A DNA stretch of 53,225 bases from positions 1 to 53,225 of the forward strand of contig DASYFT010000008.1 in assembly GCA_036498265.1 (NCBI GenBank), written 5' to 3'. The notes below the pieces were generated by a model that made no database searches, was not told where the DNA came from, and saw only the letters and a program-made list of their open reading frames with translations. Positions 7,136 to 15,885 of this stretch are shown here, piece by piece. This DNA is from Palsa-744 sp036498265. GTDB lineage: Bacteria; Actinomycetota; Thermoleophilia; Solirubrobacterales; Solirubrobacteraceae. The position numbers and the translations under genes are program-made. How positions within the stretch are numbered: the first letter of the stretch is position 1; each line of letters starts with the position of its first letter.

Positions 7136-8221
7136 CTATGGCGAGAACTTGACGGTGATGACGTCGCCGTCGCTCATCACGTAGTCGCGCCCCTCCAGCC
7201 GGAGAGTGCCGCGTTCGCGTGCGCCCACGTATCCGCCGGCGTCCACGAGCTCGTCCCATCCGATGACCTCGGCACGCACGAAGCCACGCTGGATGTCGGA
7301 GTGGATCTCCCCGGCGGCGTGCCATGCCGTCAGGCCCTGACGCAGATGCCAGGACTGCGCCGGCTTGGCCTCTCCGGCGGTGAAGAAGGCGATCAGGCGA
7401 AGCAGCGCGAACGCCTCCCGCACCACGCGCTCGAGGCTTGACTCGCTGAGACCGAGCTCGACTCGCATCGCCGCCGCCTCGCCCTCCTCCAGCTCGGCGA
7501 GCTCCGACTCGATGCGTGAGGAGATCGCCGTCGCCCGGGCTCCCTCCGCCTGCGCGTGTGCGGCGATCTGCTCCGGGACCTCGTCCGACCCCTCGTCGAC
7601 GTTCGCAACGAACAGCACCGGCTTGGCGGTCAGCGAGCCGAGGTCCCGTGCCGCGTTCGGCGCCTCGGCCGGAGGCGGCACCCCGCGAACGGGCCGGCCC
7701 GACTGCAGCCTGTCGAGCACGTCGCGCAGCCATCGCTCCTCGGCAACGGCCCCGCGGTCCCCGCCTTTTGCCTGTTTCGCAACCCGCTCGATCCGCCTTT
7801 CGGCCTGCTCGAGGTCGGCCAGCACGAGCTCCGTCTCGATCGTCTCGATGTCCCTCAGGGGGTCCACGCTGCCCTCGGGGTGGACGACGCTGGCGTCCTC
7901 GTGGGCGCGAACGACATGCACGATCGCGTCCGTCTCACGGATGTTCGCCAGGAACCGGTTGCCCAGGCCCTCGCCCTCGTGCGCGCCGGCCACCAGGCCG
8001 GCGATGTCGTGGAAGTCGATCGTGTCCCACACGATCTCCGAGGCGCCGACCGTGCGGGCGACCGCCTCCAGGCGCTCGTCTCGCACGGGTACCACGGCCA
8101 CGTTCGGCTCGATCGTGGTGAACGGGTAGTTGGCAGCCTCTGCGCCCGCTCTCGTCAGGGCGTTGAACAACGACGACTTGCCGGCGTTCGGCATGCCGAC
8201 GATGCCGATCCGTGTGCTCAC
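7136..8221 (-). CDS. ychF: redox-regulated ATPase YchF (OLA1 family)
   Basis: A 361-aa OBG-family P-loop NTPase, the usual length (about 363). It prefers ATP, associates with ribosomes and is linked to stress responses. The N-terminus reads TRIGIVGMPNAGKSS (G1), followed by FTTIEPN (switch I), DIAGLVAGAHEGEGLGN (G3 and switch II) and FVANVDE in the G4 position. The C-terminus carries the TGS domain (LIAFFTAGEAKPAQSW, GEIHSDIQRGFVRAEV) and ends in GDVITVKFSP. The start is the GTG at 8221, overlapping the PAP2 stop by GTGA. Reading on upstream adds only non-homologous sequence. It is the last gene of the mce-small protein-PAP2-ychF chain. Confidence 0.95.
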   Translation of the reverse strand: MSTRIGIVGMPNAGKSSLFNALTRAGAEAANYPFTTIEPNVAVVPVRDERLEAVARTVGASEIVWDTIDFHDIAGLVAGAHEGEGLGNRFLANIRETDAIVHVVRAHEDASVVHPEGSVDPLRDIETIETELVLADLEQAERRIERVAKQAKGGDRGAVAEERWLRDVLDRLQSGRPVRGVPPPAEAPNAARDLGSLTAKPVLFVANVDEGSDEVPEQIAAHAQAEGARATAISSRIESELAELEEGEAAAMRVELGLSESSLERVVREAFALLRLIAFFTAGEAKPAQSWHLRQGLTAWHAAGEIHSDIQRGFVRAEVIGWDELVDAGGYVGARERGTLRLEGRDYVMSDGDVITVKFSP

Positions 8222-8730
8222 GCGCGAGCCTCGCCGGCGCCGCCGCGGCAAGCTCTGCTCGCAAGCGCCGTGCCGAGCAGGGCACCTGCGAGCACATCCG
8301 ATGGGTAGTGGACGCCGAGGTAGACGCGTGATGCCGACAGGCCTCCTGCCAGCGCGTAGAGCGGGACGGCGGGGACCCCGAGGCGAGAGAAGCAGAGCGC
8401 GCCCGCGAACGACGTGCAGGCATGCGCGCTCGGAAAGCTCAACCGGGTCGGCGTCCGCGTCAACGGCGGCAGGGACTCGAGCTCGGGACGCGAGCGGCGG
8501 ACGAGCAGCTTGATCGCCGAGTTGAGCACCGATGCGCCGGCCACCGTCGCGGTCGCCCGTCGCCATCGGGCGCGCCGGTCGCCGTCGATCGTCTGGCCGG
8601 CCAGCCCGATCGCGAGCCACACACCTCCGTGCTCACCGATCCGCGTGAACCGGCCCACCGCCCGCTCCACCGCGGGTGCGTGTCCACGGGTGCGCGCCAG
8701 GCGCAACAGCTGCTCGTCCAGCGAGCGCAA
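8218..8730 (-). CDS. PAP2-family phosphatase
   Basis: About 170 aa, type-2 phosphatidic acid phosphatase superfamily; removes phosphate from a lipid phosphate such as phosphatidate, diacylglycerol pyrophosphate or undecaprenyl pyrophosphate at the membrane. All three motifs are present: KLLVRRSRP, FPSAHA, and SRVYLGVHYPSDV. The start is set at a TTG (8730) five bases after the upstream stop, since no ATG or GTG fits without a long overlap. The 3' end overlaps ychF by four bases. Membrane segments cover most of the protein after residue 35. Confidence 0.85.
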   Translation of the reverse strand: MRSLDEQLLRLARTRGHAPAVERAVGRFTRIGEHGGVWLAIGLAGQTIDGDRRARWRRATATVAGASVLNSAIKLLVRRSRPELESLPPLTRTPTRLSFPSAHACTSFAGALCFSRLGVPAVPLYALAGGLSASRVYLGVHYPSDVLAGALLGTALASRACRGGAGEARA

Positions 8731-8734
8731 GGCG

Positions 8735-8953
8735 CTACGCGCTGAAGCCGACGCGTAGCTCGTCGCTCTCGGCGCGGATGTAGACCACCTGGCCGAGGTC
8801 CAGCCGCACCGGGCCCTCCTCGCTGTCGATCTCGTGCCAGCCGCCACCGCCGAGCTCGTTGTTGAGCATGCTGAGCTGCTCGTCGCTCACGCGCAGCCCC
8901 AGCACCTGGCCGCCCTGGAAGCCGATGCTTATGCGCCGTCCGGTCGTGGCCAT
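8735..8953 (-). CDS. small conserved-looking protein, weakly DUF3107-like
   Basis: 72 aa, beginning RRISIGFQGGQVLGLRVSDEQ and ending VVYIRAESDELRVGFSA. The pattern of an N-terminal strand, a short helix with acidic residues and a C-terminal YI-x-RVGF strand resembles the actinobacterial DUF3107 family, but the likeness is loose. No catalytic motif is seen. Its ATG overlaps the mce stop (TGATG) and its stop is 4 nt before the PAP2 start, so it is surely co-translated with them. Confidence 0.6.
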   Translation of the reverse strand: MATTGRRISIGFQGGQVLGLRVSDEQLSMLNNELGGGGWHEIDSEEGPVRLDLGQVVYIRAESDELRVGFSA

Positions 8954-9369
8954 CAGTGACTCCCCACGATGGCCGGCTCGACGATCTCGGTCAGCACACC
9001 GGCCGTGGCGCGCGGGTGCACGAAGGCGACGCGCGACCCGCGGATGCCGTTTCGCGGCTGCTGGTCGATCAGCTCGAGGCCCGCGCTCCTCAGGGACTCG
9101 AGCGTCTTGGCTATGTCCTTCACCTGGTAGGCGACGTGGTGCAGCCCCGGGCCGTGCTTCGCGAGGAAGCGGCCGACGGGCGTTTCGGCGGAGAGCGGTG
9201 CCAGCAGCTCGACGTGGCCCTCTCCGACGTCGAGCAGGACGGCCTCGACCCCCTGGTCCTCGACAACCTCGCGATGGGCGACGTCGAGGTCGAAGCTGTC
9301 GCGGTAGAGCGCGAGCGCGCCGTCGATCTGCTCGACGGCCACGCCGATGTGGTCGATCCGGCTGAACAC
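8953..9369 (-). CDS. mce: methylmalonyl-CoA epimerase
   Basis: A 138-aa VOC-fold enzyme interconverting (R)- and (S)-methylmalonyl-CoA, linking propionyl-CoA and succinyl-CoA. It starts RIDHIGVAV (metal-binding His), with HVELLAPLS (Glu), GLHHVAYQV (His) and VLTEIVEP (Glu) supplying the remaining metal and catalytic residues. Length is typical. Start is GTG at 9369; a -10-like TAGACT ends 7 nt upstream and no SD is present, so the mRNA is probably leaderless. First gene of a four-gene overlapping operon; no mutase lies nearby. Confidence 0.92.
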   Translation of the reverse strand: MFSRIDHIGVAVEQIDGALALYRDSFDLDVAHREVVEDQGVEAVLLDVGEGHVELLAPLSAETPVGRFLAKHGPGLHHVAYQVKDIAKTLESLRSAGLELIDQQPRNGIRGSRVAFVHPRATAGVLTEIVEPAIVGSH

Positions 9370-9376
9370 CCGGCGC

Positions 9377-9382
9377 AGTCTA
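9377..9382 (-). promoter_or_regulatory. mce: -10 element for mce, probably leaderless
   Basis: TAGACT on the minus strand, 7 nt before the GTG of mce. Its TAG coincides with the ftsH stop codon, so this promoter would start transcription at the very end of ftsH. Confidence 0.35.
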
Positions 9383-11125
9383 TAGCCGCCCGGGATCGTC
9401 CTCCCCCGGAGGAGCAGGCACGGTGATCGGACCGGGACCCTTCACCTGTGCCTGCGGCTCGACGGCGGCCACCACCCGGAGGCCCACGCCGGGCCTGCGC
9501 TCGAGGCGGGGCACGCCGCGCATGATCCGCTCGATCGAGTCGCGCTCCAGGACCTCGCGCTCGAGCAGCTCGTGCGCGAGCGCGTCGAGCTGGTGGCGGT
9601 GGGTGACGATCAGCTTCTGCGCGGCCCGCCGAGCCTCGTCGATCATGTCCTGACGCTCCTCGTCCCGGATCCGGAGCGTGGTCTCGGACAGCCGGACGTC
9701 GCCATCGGGCGAGCGCCCGACCCCGGCGGTTCCCATCGCGTAGTCATGGACCATCGAGTGCGCGATGTCGGCAACCCGCTTGAGGTCGTCTGAGGCCCCG
9801 GTGGTGATCGCCCCGAAGACGATCTGCTCAGACGCCCTGCCGCCGAGCAGCACCGTCATGTAGTCGAGCAGCTCCTCCCGGGTCTTCAGGTAGCGATCCT
9901 CGGCGGGCAGGTTCAGCGTGTAGCCGAGCGCCCGCCCGCGCGGGACGATCGAGATCCGGTGTACGCGGTCGACCGAGGGCAGCAGCTCGCCGCAGAGCGC
10001 GTGTCCGGCCTCGTGGAAGGCGACCACGCGCTTCTCCTGCGAGTTCAGCACGCGCTTGGACTGCACCCCGGCGATGACGCGCTCGAGCGCCGAGTCGAAG
10101 TCGCCGATCGTGATCTTGTTGCCCCCGCGCCTAGTGGCGAAGATGGCCGCCTCGTTGCAGATGTTGGCGAGGTCCGCACCGGTGAGTCCGCTCGTCTGCT
10201 GCGCGACCAGGCCAAGGTCGACGTCGTCCAGTGGCTTGTCCCGGGTGTGCACCTGCAGGACGCCCAGCCGGCCTTTCACGTCCGGGGGGACGACGAACAC
10301 CTGGCGGTCGAAGCGGCCCGGGCGCAGCAGGGCCGGGTCGAGCTTCTCGAGCAGGTTCGACGCGGCGATCACCACGACCCTTCCGCTCGAGGAGAAGCCA
10401 TCCATCTCGACGAGCAGCTGGTTGAGTGTCTGATCCTTCTCGCCGGAGATGTCCGAGCCGCGCCGCCCTCCGACAGCGTCGAGCTCGTCGATGAAGATGA
10501 TCGCGGGTTCGTGCTTACGCGCCACAGCGAACAGCCGGCGGATGCGAGCCGCGCCGAGGCCGGCGAACATCTCGACGAACGACGCCGCCGACTGGGCGAA
10601 GAACTGGGCGCCGGACTCGTGGGCGACGGCCTTGGCCAGCAGGGTCTTGCCCGTCCCCGGAGGCCCGTGCAGGAGGATGCCCTTCGGGACCTTCGCCCCG
10701 AGCTTGGCGAATGACTTGGGCTCGCGCAGGAACTCGACGATCTCCTGCAGCTCCGCCTTGGCCTCATCGACACCGGCGATGTCGGCGAAGGTGACCGCCT
10801 GGTCGGAGGCCGGCTTGATGCGCTGCGGCTTGACGCGCGGCATCACCTTCAGCGTGCGCCACATCAGCAGGATCAGCGCCGTGAAGAACAGGATCGCGAT
10901 CACGGGCTCCCACTGGAGCGCCCAGTTCTGTATTTCCTGCGTGATCGAGGCCTGCGGTACCGGGGGCGACGAGGTGTGCGTCACCACGTGCGACGGGCTC
11001 GCCGCTAGCGCCGGGTGCGTCACGGTGGCGTGCCTACCGACCTTGTGCGCGGGGGCTCCACCCCGGGTCGCGGTCGGCGTCGGTCCTTGGGTTGCCTTCG
11101 CGGCCGTCGTGGCCTGCCCGCTCAT
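9380..11125 (-). CDS. ftsH: FtsH-type membrane AAA+ zinc metalloprotease
   Basis: 581 aa. Degrades membrane and cytosolic proteins in an ATP-driven hexamer. Residues 1-70 are rich in Thr, Pro, Ala and His; one membrane segment lies at 73-89. The AAA module has Walker A GPPGTGKT (154-161), Walker B IIFIDELD (209-216), and an SRH segment ending RPGRFDRQV. The protease has HEAGH (371-375) and a TGASDDLKR segment giving the third zinc ligand. Standard FtsH has two membrane helices around a roughly 70-residue outer domain; here only one helix is clear and the N-terminus is low complexity. The pore loop reads MFAGLGA instead of the usual MFVGVGA, keeping the key Phe. A canonical promoter is visible upstream (11173-11202). 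Other FtsH copies probably exist elsewhere. Confidence 0.93.
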   Translation of the reverse strand: MSGQATTAAKATQGPTPTATRGGAPAHKVGRHATVTHPALAASPSHVVTHTSSPPVPQASITQEIQNWALQWEPVIAILFFTALILLMWRTLKVMPRVKPQRIKPASDQAVTFADIAGVDEAKAELQEIVEFLREPKSFAKLGAKVPKGILLHGPPGTGKTLLAKAVAHESGAQFFAQSAASFVEMFAGLGAARIRRLFAVARKHEPAIIFIDELDAVGGRRGSDISGEKDQTLNQLLVEMDGFSSSGRVVVIAASNLLEKLDPALLRPGRFDRQVFVVPPDVKGRLGVLQVHTRDKPLDDVDLGLVAQQTSGLTGADLANICNEAAIFATRRGGNKITIGDFDSALERVIAGVQSKRVLNSQEKRVVAFHEAGHALCGELLPSVDRVHRISIVPRGRALGYTLNLPAEDRYLKTREELLDYMTVLLGGRASEQIVFGAITTGASDDLKRVADIAHSMVHDYAMGTAGVGRSPDGDVRLSETTLRIRDEERQDMIDEARRAAQKLIVTHRHQLDALAHELLEREVLERDSIERIMRGVPRLERRPGVGLRVVAAVEPQAQVKGPGPITVPAPPGEDDPGRL

Positions 11126-11165
11126 GCTCCACCCTTCACAGCGAATCCACCCTCCATGGCATCGT

Positions 11166-11181
11166 CCGCATCATTATGCGG
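11166..11181. promoter_or_regulatory. palindrome over the ftsH -10 box
   Basis: CCGCAT, four bases, ATGCGG: a 6-bp perfect inverted repeat overlapping the -10 element of the ftsH promoter. A regulator bound here would block RNA polymerase. The protein is unknown. Confidence 0.35.
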
Positions 11182-11202
11182 CCTGGGTGCCCTCGTGTCC
11201 AA
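11173..11202 (-). promoter_or_regulatory. housekeeping-type promoter for ftsH
   Basis: Minus strand TTGGAC, 18-nt spacer, CATAAT. The -10 matches TATAAT at five of six positions. The start would fall about 40 nt before the ftsH ATG, leaving room for the GGTGGAG SD. Confidence 0.5.
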
Positions 11203-11222
11203 TAGCTCGTCGCATGCGAGCT

Positions 11223-11298
11223 GGCCACGCCGGTGAGTCTGCCTCGCGACGACGCGGTTGGGCCACGCCGGCGAGCCGGCCCCGCGACGACGCGTTTG
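11223..11298. repeat. two tandem copies of a 38-bp repeat
   Basis: Copies 11223-11260 and 11261-11298 match at 33 of 38 positions, and the first bases of a third copy follow. They lie between the M20 peptidase stop and the ftsH promoter on the minus strand. Each copy carries GCGACGACGCG. No gene is seen in this gap. Confidence 0.75.
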
Positions 11299-11310
11299 GC
11301 CGGGGTGAGC

Positions 11311-12627
11311 TCAGCCGAGCAGGCGCATCGCGAGATCCCCGAACATCTCGGCGGCGAGCGCGAGGTCACGGACGTCGATGCGCTCGTCGGCGCCGTGGAT
11401 CAGCGGCGCGGTCTGCAGCAGCGACTGGTGGCGGTGGGGGAAGAACCCGTAGGCGACGCACTCGGGGAATGCCATGCGGAAGTGGCGGGAGTCGGTGAAG
11501 CCCGGAAGGATCACGGGCACGACCTCGGCGCCCGGATCGAGCTCGACCAGCCACCCGCGGATGGCGTCCATCAGCTGTGACTCCGTCGGCGAGCGATTGC
11601 CGACGACCTGCTCTGTGAACTCGATCCGCCACTGCCCGTCCTCGCCCAGCACCTCGGCGATCCCCCGGCGCACCTCCTCCTCGCCCAGCCCCGGCGGCAC
11701 ACGGCAGTCGACCCTCAGCTCGGCCCGGCTCGGGATGACGTTGATCTTCTCCGAGGCGCTGATCTTGGTGGGGGTGAACGTGACGCCGAGCATCGGCTCG
11801 AACATCGTGGCGAGGCGAGGGTCTGCCGCGCGCATGTGCGCCACCGCCGCCCGCGGGTCCTCCGGGTCCTCGCCGAGGCCGCGCAGGAACGCCTGCGGCT
11901 CGCCGGTGAGGCTGTAGGAGGGCTGGCGCGCCGCGAAGCGCTCCAGCAGGGGGCCCATCTTCAGGAGTGCGTTGTCTCCCATGCCCGGCATCGACGCGTG
12001 CCCGGCTACGCCGTCGGTGGTGATCTTGAAGCGGAACACCCCCTTCTCCGCGCAGCACACGCCGTAGCGGCGCCTGCCTCCGTACTCGAACACGGCGCCA
12101 CCGCCCTCGTTGATGAGCATGTCGCAGCGAACCTTCTCCGGGTGGGTCTCCGTGATCCACTGCGCCCCCAGCGACCCGCCGGTCTCCTCGTCGACGACCG
12201 TCACGATCAGCAGCTCGCCACGCGCCGGGCGCCACCCGGAGCGGCCGAGCGCCGCGGCCGCTGCGACCTCGGCCGCGACCTGGGACTTCATGTCGAGCGC
12301 CCCGCGACCCCAGAGGAACCCGTCGGCCACCTCGCCCGACCACGGGTCGTGACTCCAGTCGGCGGGATCCGCCAGCACGGTGTCGACATGGCCCAGGTAG
12401 CAGAGCGTGGGCCCAGGCTCGGCGCTCTCCGGCGCCCGCAGGCGGGCAACGAGGTTGGGCCGCCCCGGCTCGGCTCCGAGCAGCTCGCAGTCGAAACCGG
12501 CGCTGCTCAGGTGGGCGGCGAGGTACTCCTGCGCGTCGCGCTCCTCCCCGGGCGGGTTCACGGTGTTGAAGCGGATCAGGCGGCTCAGCAGCTCCTGCGC
12601 CTCGGTCGGCGTCGCCACGGCGCTCAT
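11311..12627 (-). CDS. M20-family metallopeptidase (ArgE/DapE/CPG2-like)
   Basis: 438 aa. Zinc-dependent hydrolase of peptide or N-acyl bonds. The metal and catalytic signature is present: LGHVDTV (His, Asp), WGRGALDMKS (bridging Asp), VVDEETGG (catalytic Glu and metal Glu), INEGGG, and a C-terminal TDSRHFR (His). The dimerisation domain lies between. It starts 31 bp after the stop of the oligopeptide transporter ATPase gene, so it is probably co-transcribed and likely hydrolyses the imported peptides or acylated amino acids. The exact substrate cannot be told from sequence. Confidence 0.88.
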   Translation of the reverse strand: MSAVATPTEAQELLSRLIRFNTVNPPGEERDAQEYLAAHLSSAGFDCELLGAEPGRPNLVARLRAPESAEPGPTLCYLGHVDTVLADPADWSHDPWSGEVADGFLWGRGALDMKSQVAAEVAAAAALGRSGWRPARGELLIVTVVDEETGGSLGAQWITETHPEKVRCDMLINEGGGAVFEYGGRRRYGVCCAEKGVFRFKITTDGVAGHASMPGMGDNALLKMGPLLERFAARQPSYSLTGEPQAFLRGLGEDPEDPRAAVAHMRAADPRLATMFEPMLGVTFTPTKISASEKINVIPSRAELRVDCRVPPGLGEEEVRRGIAEVLGEDGQWRIEFTEQVVGNRSPTESQLMDAIRGWLVELDPGAEVVPVILPGFTDSRHFRMAFPECVAYGFFPHRHQSLLQTAPLIHGADERIDVRDLALAAEMFGDLAMRLLG

Positions 12628-12658
12628 CGACAGGGCCGGCGGGGTTCTGATCGGTGTG

Positions 12659-13761
<1,103 letters not shown>

Positions 13762-13765
<4 letters not shown>

Positions 13766-14832
13766 ACCGGCGCTCCGGGGAGACCGACGGCTTCGAGCGC
13801 TTCCTCCGGAAGGCGCCCGTCGCGCAGCTCGCCCCACAGCCGGCGCCGCACGTCTGCCTCGAGCAGGCATGCGACGTAGTGCTCCGGCTGGCCGGGCACG
13901 GGCTGCAGCTGCGGGTCGATCCGAGAGTGGTCGGGCTGCGCGTACGGACAGCGCGGGTGGAAGTGGCACCCGGAGGGCGGGTGGATCAGGCTGGGAGGCG
14001 TGCCCGGGATCGGCAGAAGCTCGGCCTCACGCCCGCTCTCGAGCGTGGGGATCGACTTCAACAGGCCCCACGTGTATGGATGTTCCGGACGCGCGAACAC
14101 CAGCTCGGCCGACGCCGTCTCGACGATCCTCCCGGCGTACATCACGGCGATGTCGTCTGCCATCTCGGCGACCACACCCAGGTCGTGGGTGATGATCACG
14201 ATCGCCATGTCGAGCTCGCGCTGCAGCCGTTCGAGCAGGGCGAGGATCTGTGCCTGCACGGTCACGTCGAGTGCGGTCGTCGGCTCGTCGGCGATCAGCA
14301 GCTTGGGATCGTTGGCGAGTGCCATGGCGATCATCGCGCGCTGTCGCATCCCGCCCGAGAACTCGTGCGGGTAGTCGTCGACGCGCCTGCCGGGGTCTGG
14401 TATGCCGACCAGGCCGAGCAGCTCCACCGCGCGCTCGCGTGCGGCGGCCCTGGAGACGTCCTGGTGCGCCCGCACGGCCTCGATCAGCTGCGCACCGACC
14501 TTGTAGAAGGGATGCAGGGAGGAGAGCGGGTCCTGGAACACCATCGCGATCTCGTTGCCCCGGATCGCGCGGAGCTCCTTCTCGGAGAGCGTCACGAGAT
14601 CGCGCCCTTCGAACAGGATGCTCCCCGAGACGCGGGCCCCCTGCCCCCGCGTCAGCCCGAGCGTCGTCATCGACGCCACGGTCTTGCCGGAGCCGGACTC
14701 GCCCACGATCCCGAGCGTGTGGCCGCGGTGCACCTCGTAGGTGATCCCGTCGACGGCGTGGACGATGCCGTCTTCCGTGGAGAACTCCACGTGCAGGTCC
14801 TCGACTCGCAGAACGGGCTCCGCGGCGCTCAC
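13762..14832 (-). CDS. oppD: oligopeptide ABC transporter ATP-binding protein (OppD/DppD type)
   Basis: 356 aa. Walker A GESGSGKTV, signature FSGGMRQRAMIAMAL, Walker B LLIADEPTTALD and H-loop ITHDLGVV are all present. The C-terminal region has FARPEHPYTWGLLKSIP and CHFHPRCPYAQ, as in OppD/DppD. Start is GTG at 14832 (GTGA overlap with the oppB stop). It pairs with OppF as a heterodimer under the two permeases. The last residues (EALEAVGLPGAPV) continue past the usual family end. Confidence 0.92.
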
Positions 14833-15791
14833 GAGTAGCGCACCCTCGGGTCCAGGTACGCGTAGCCGATGTCGACGAGGATGTTGGCCACGATGATGAA
14901 GAGGGCGGCGAAGAGCACGGTCCCCTGCACGATAGGAAAGTCCGAATGGGTGATCGCGTCGTAGTTGAGCTTGCCGATGCCCGGGATGTCGAACACGGTT
15001 TCGACGAGGACGGAGCTGCCGAGCAGCACCCCGATGTCGAGGCCGACGATCGTCAGGATCGGGTTGATCGCCGAGCGCACGCCGTGACGCAACACGACCC
15101 TTCGCTCCGTCAGACCCTTGGCGCGCGCGGTCCGGATGTAGTCCTGGCCGAGTGACTCGATGAGGCTTCCCCTGATGAGGCGTGCGTAGATCGCGGCGTT
15201 CGACGCCGCCACCACGAGCCACGGCAGGATCAACGACGTGAACCATTTCACCGGGTCAGTCGTCAGCGGGACGTAGCTGTTGGCGCCGGGGAAGATCTTC
15301 ACCTGGCCGATGTCGGCGGCGAACAAATACAGGAGGATCAGCCCGAGCCAGTATTCGGGGGCGGAGACGAGCACGAGCGCCCCGCCCATGCTCGCGCGGT
15401 CCAGCCGCGAGCGCGGGCGCAGGGCCGAGATGATCCCGACGCCCAGGCCGGAGGCGAGCCAGATGACGGCGCCGCCCGCGACCAGTGAGATCGTCGCAGG
15501 CAGCCGATCGAGGATGAGGCTCTTCACCGACGCGTTGCTGTAGTAGCTGTAGCCGAAGTTGAAGTGAAGACCCAGGTTCCGGATGTAGATCCAGAACTGC
15601 GTCAGCAGGGGCTTGTTCAGCCCCAGGTCCGCACGGATCGCCGCGATGATCTTGGGGTTCTGCAGCCGCCCGGCGCGCAGCTTGGCGGGATCACCCGCCG
15701 GCAGGACGTAGAAGAGGACGAACAGCAGCGCGGTGACGAGGATGAGCAGCAGGACGCCCCACAGGAGCCTGCGGATGATGTAGCGCGTCAT
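14829..15791 (-). CDS. oppB: oligopeptide ABC transporter permease (OppB/DppB type)
   Basis: 320 aa from the ATG in front of MTRYIIRRLLWGV, the conserved N-terminus of this permease family. About six membrane helices are seen. The EAA loop region reads DYIRTARAKGLTERRVVLRHGVRSA. An upstream in-frame ATG (15866) would add 25 charged residues without homology and was not used. A 13-bp hairpin lies between oppA and this gene. Confidence 0.9.
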   Translation of the reverse strand: MTRYIIRRLLWGVLLLILVTALLFVLFYVLPAGDPAKLRAGRLQNPKIIAAIRADLGLNKPLLTQFWIYIRNLGLHFNFGYSYYSNASVKSLILDRLPATISLVAGGAVIWLASGLGVGIISALRPRSRLDRASMGGALVLVSAPEYWLGLILLYLFAADIGQVKIFPGANSYVPLTTDPVKWFTSLILPWLVVAASNAAIYARLIRGSLIESLGQDYIRTARAKGLTERRVVLRHGVRSAINPILTIVGLDIGVLLGSSVLVETVFDIPGIGKLNYDAITHSDFPIVQGTVLFAALFIIVANILVDIGYAYLDPRVRYS

Positions 15792-15838
15792 CTGGGCGGG
15801 GGCGCAGTTGGCATCTCGGTCACGAGGTCTACCGGGCG

Positions 15839-15870
15839 GCGGGTGGGTCGCCCGGCTGCGACCCACCCGC
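15839..15870 (-). terminator. strong intercistronic hairpin between oppA and oppB
   Basis: A perfect 13-bp stem (GCGGGTGGGTCGC and its complement) with a 6-nt loop, starting 16 nt after the oppA stop and ending 48 nt before the oppB start. No U-run follows. In binding-protein transporters such structures protect or attenuate so that the binding protein is made in excess; that is the likely use here. Confidence 0.7.
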
Positions 15871-15885
15871 TCCCGTGTTCACCTA

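Noticed and set aside
11223..11298. Short CRISPR-like array
   Set aside because: Only two directly adjacent imperfect copies with no spacers and no cas genes.
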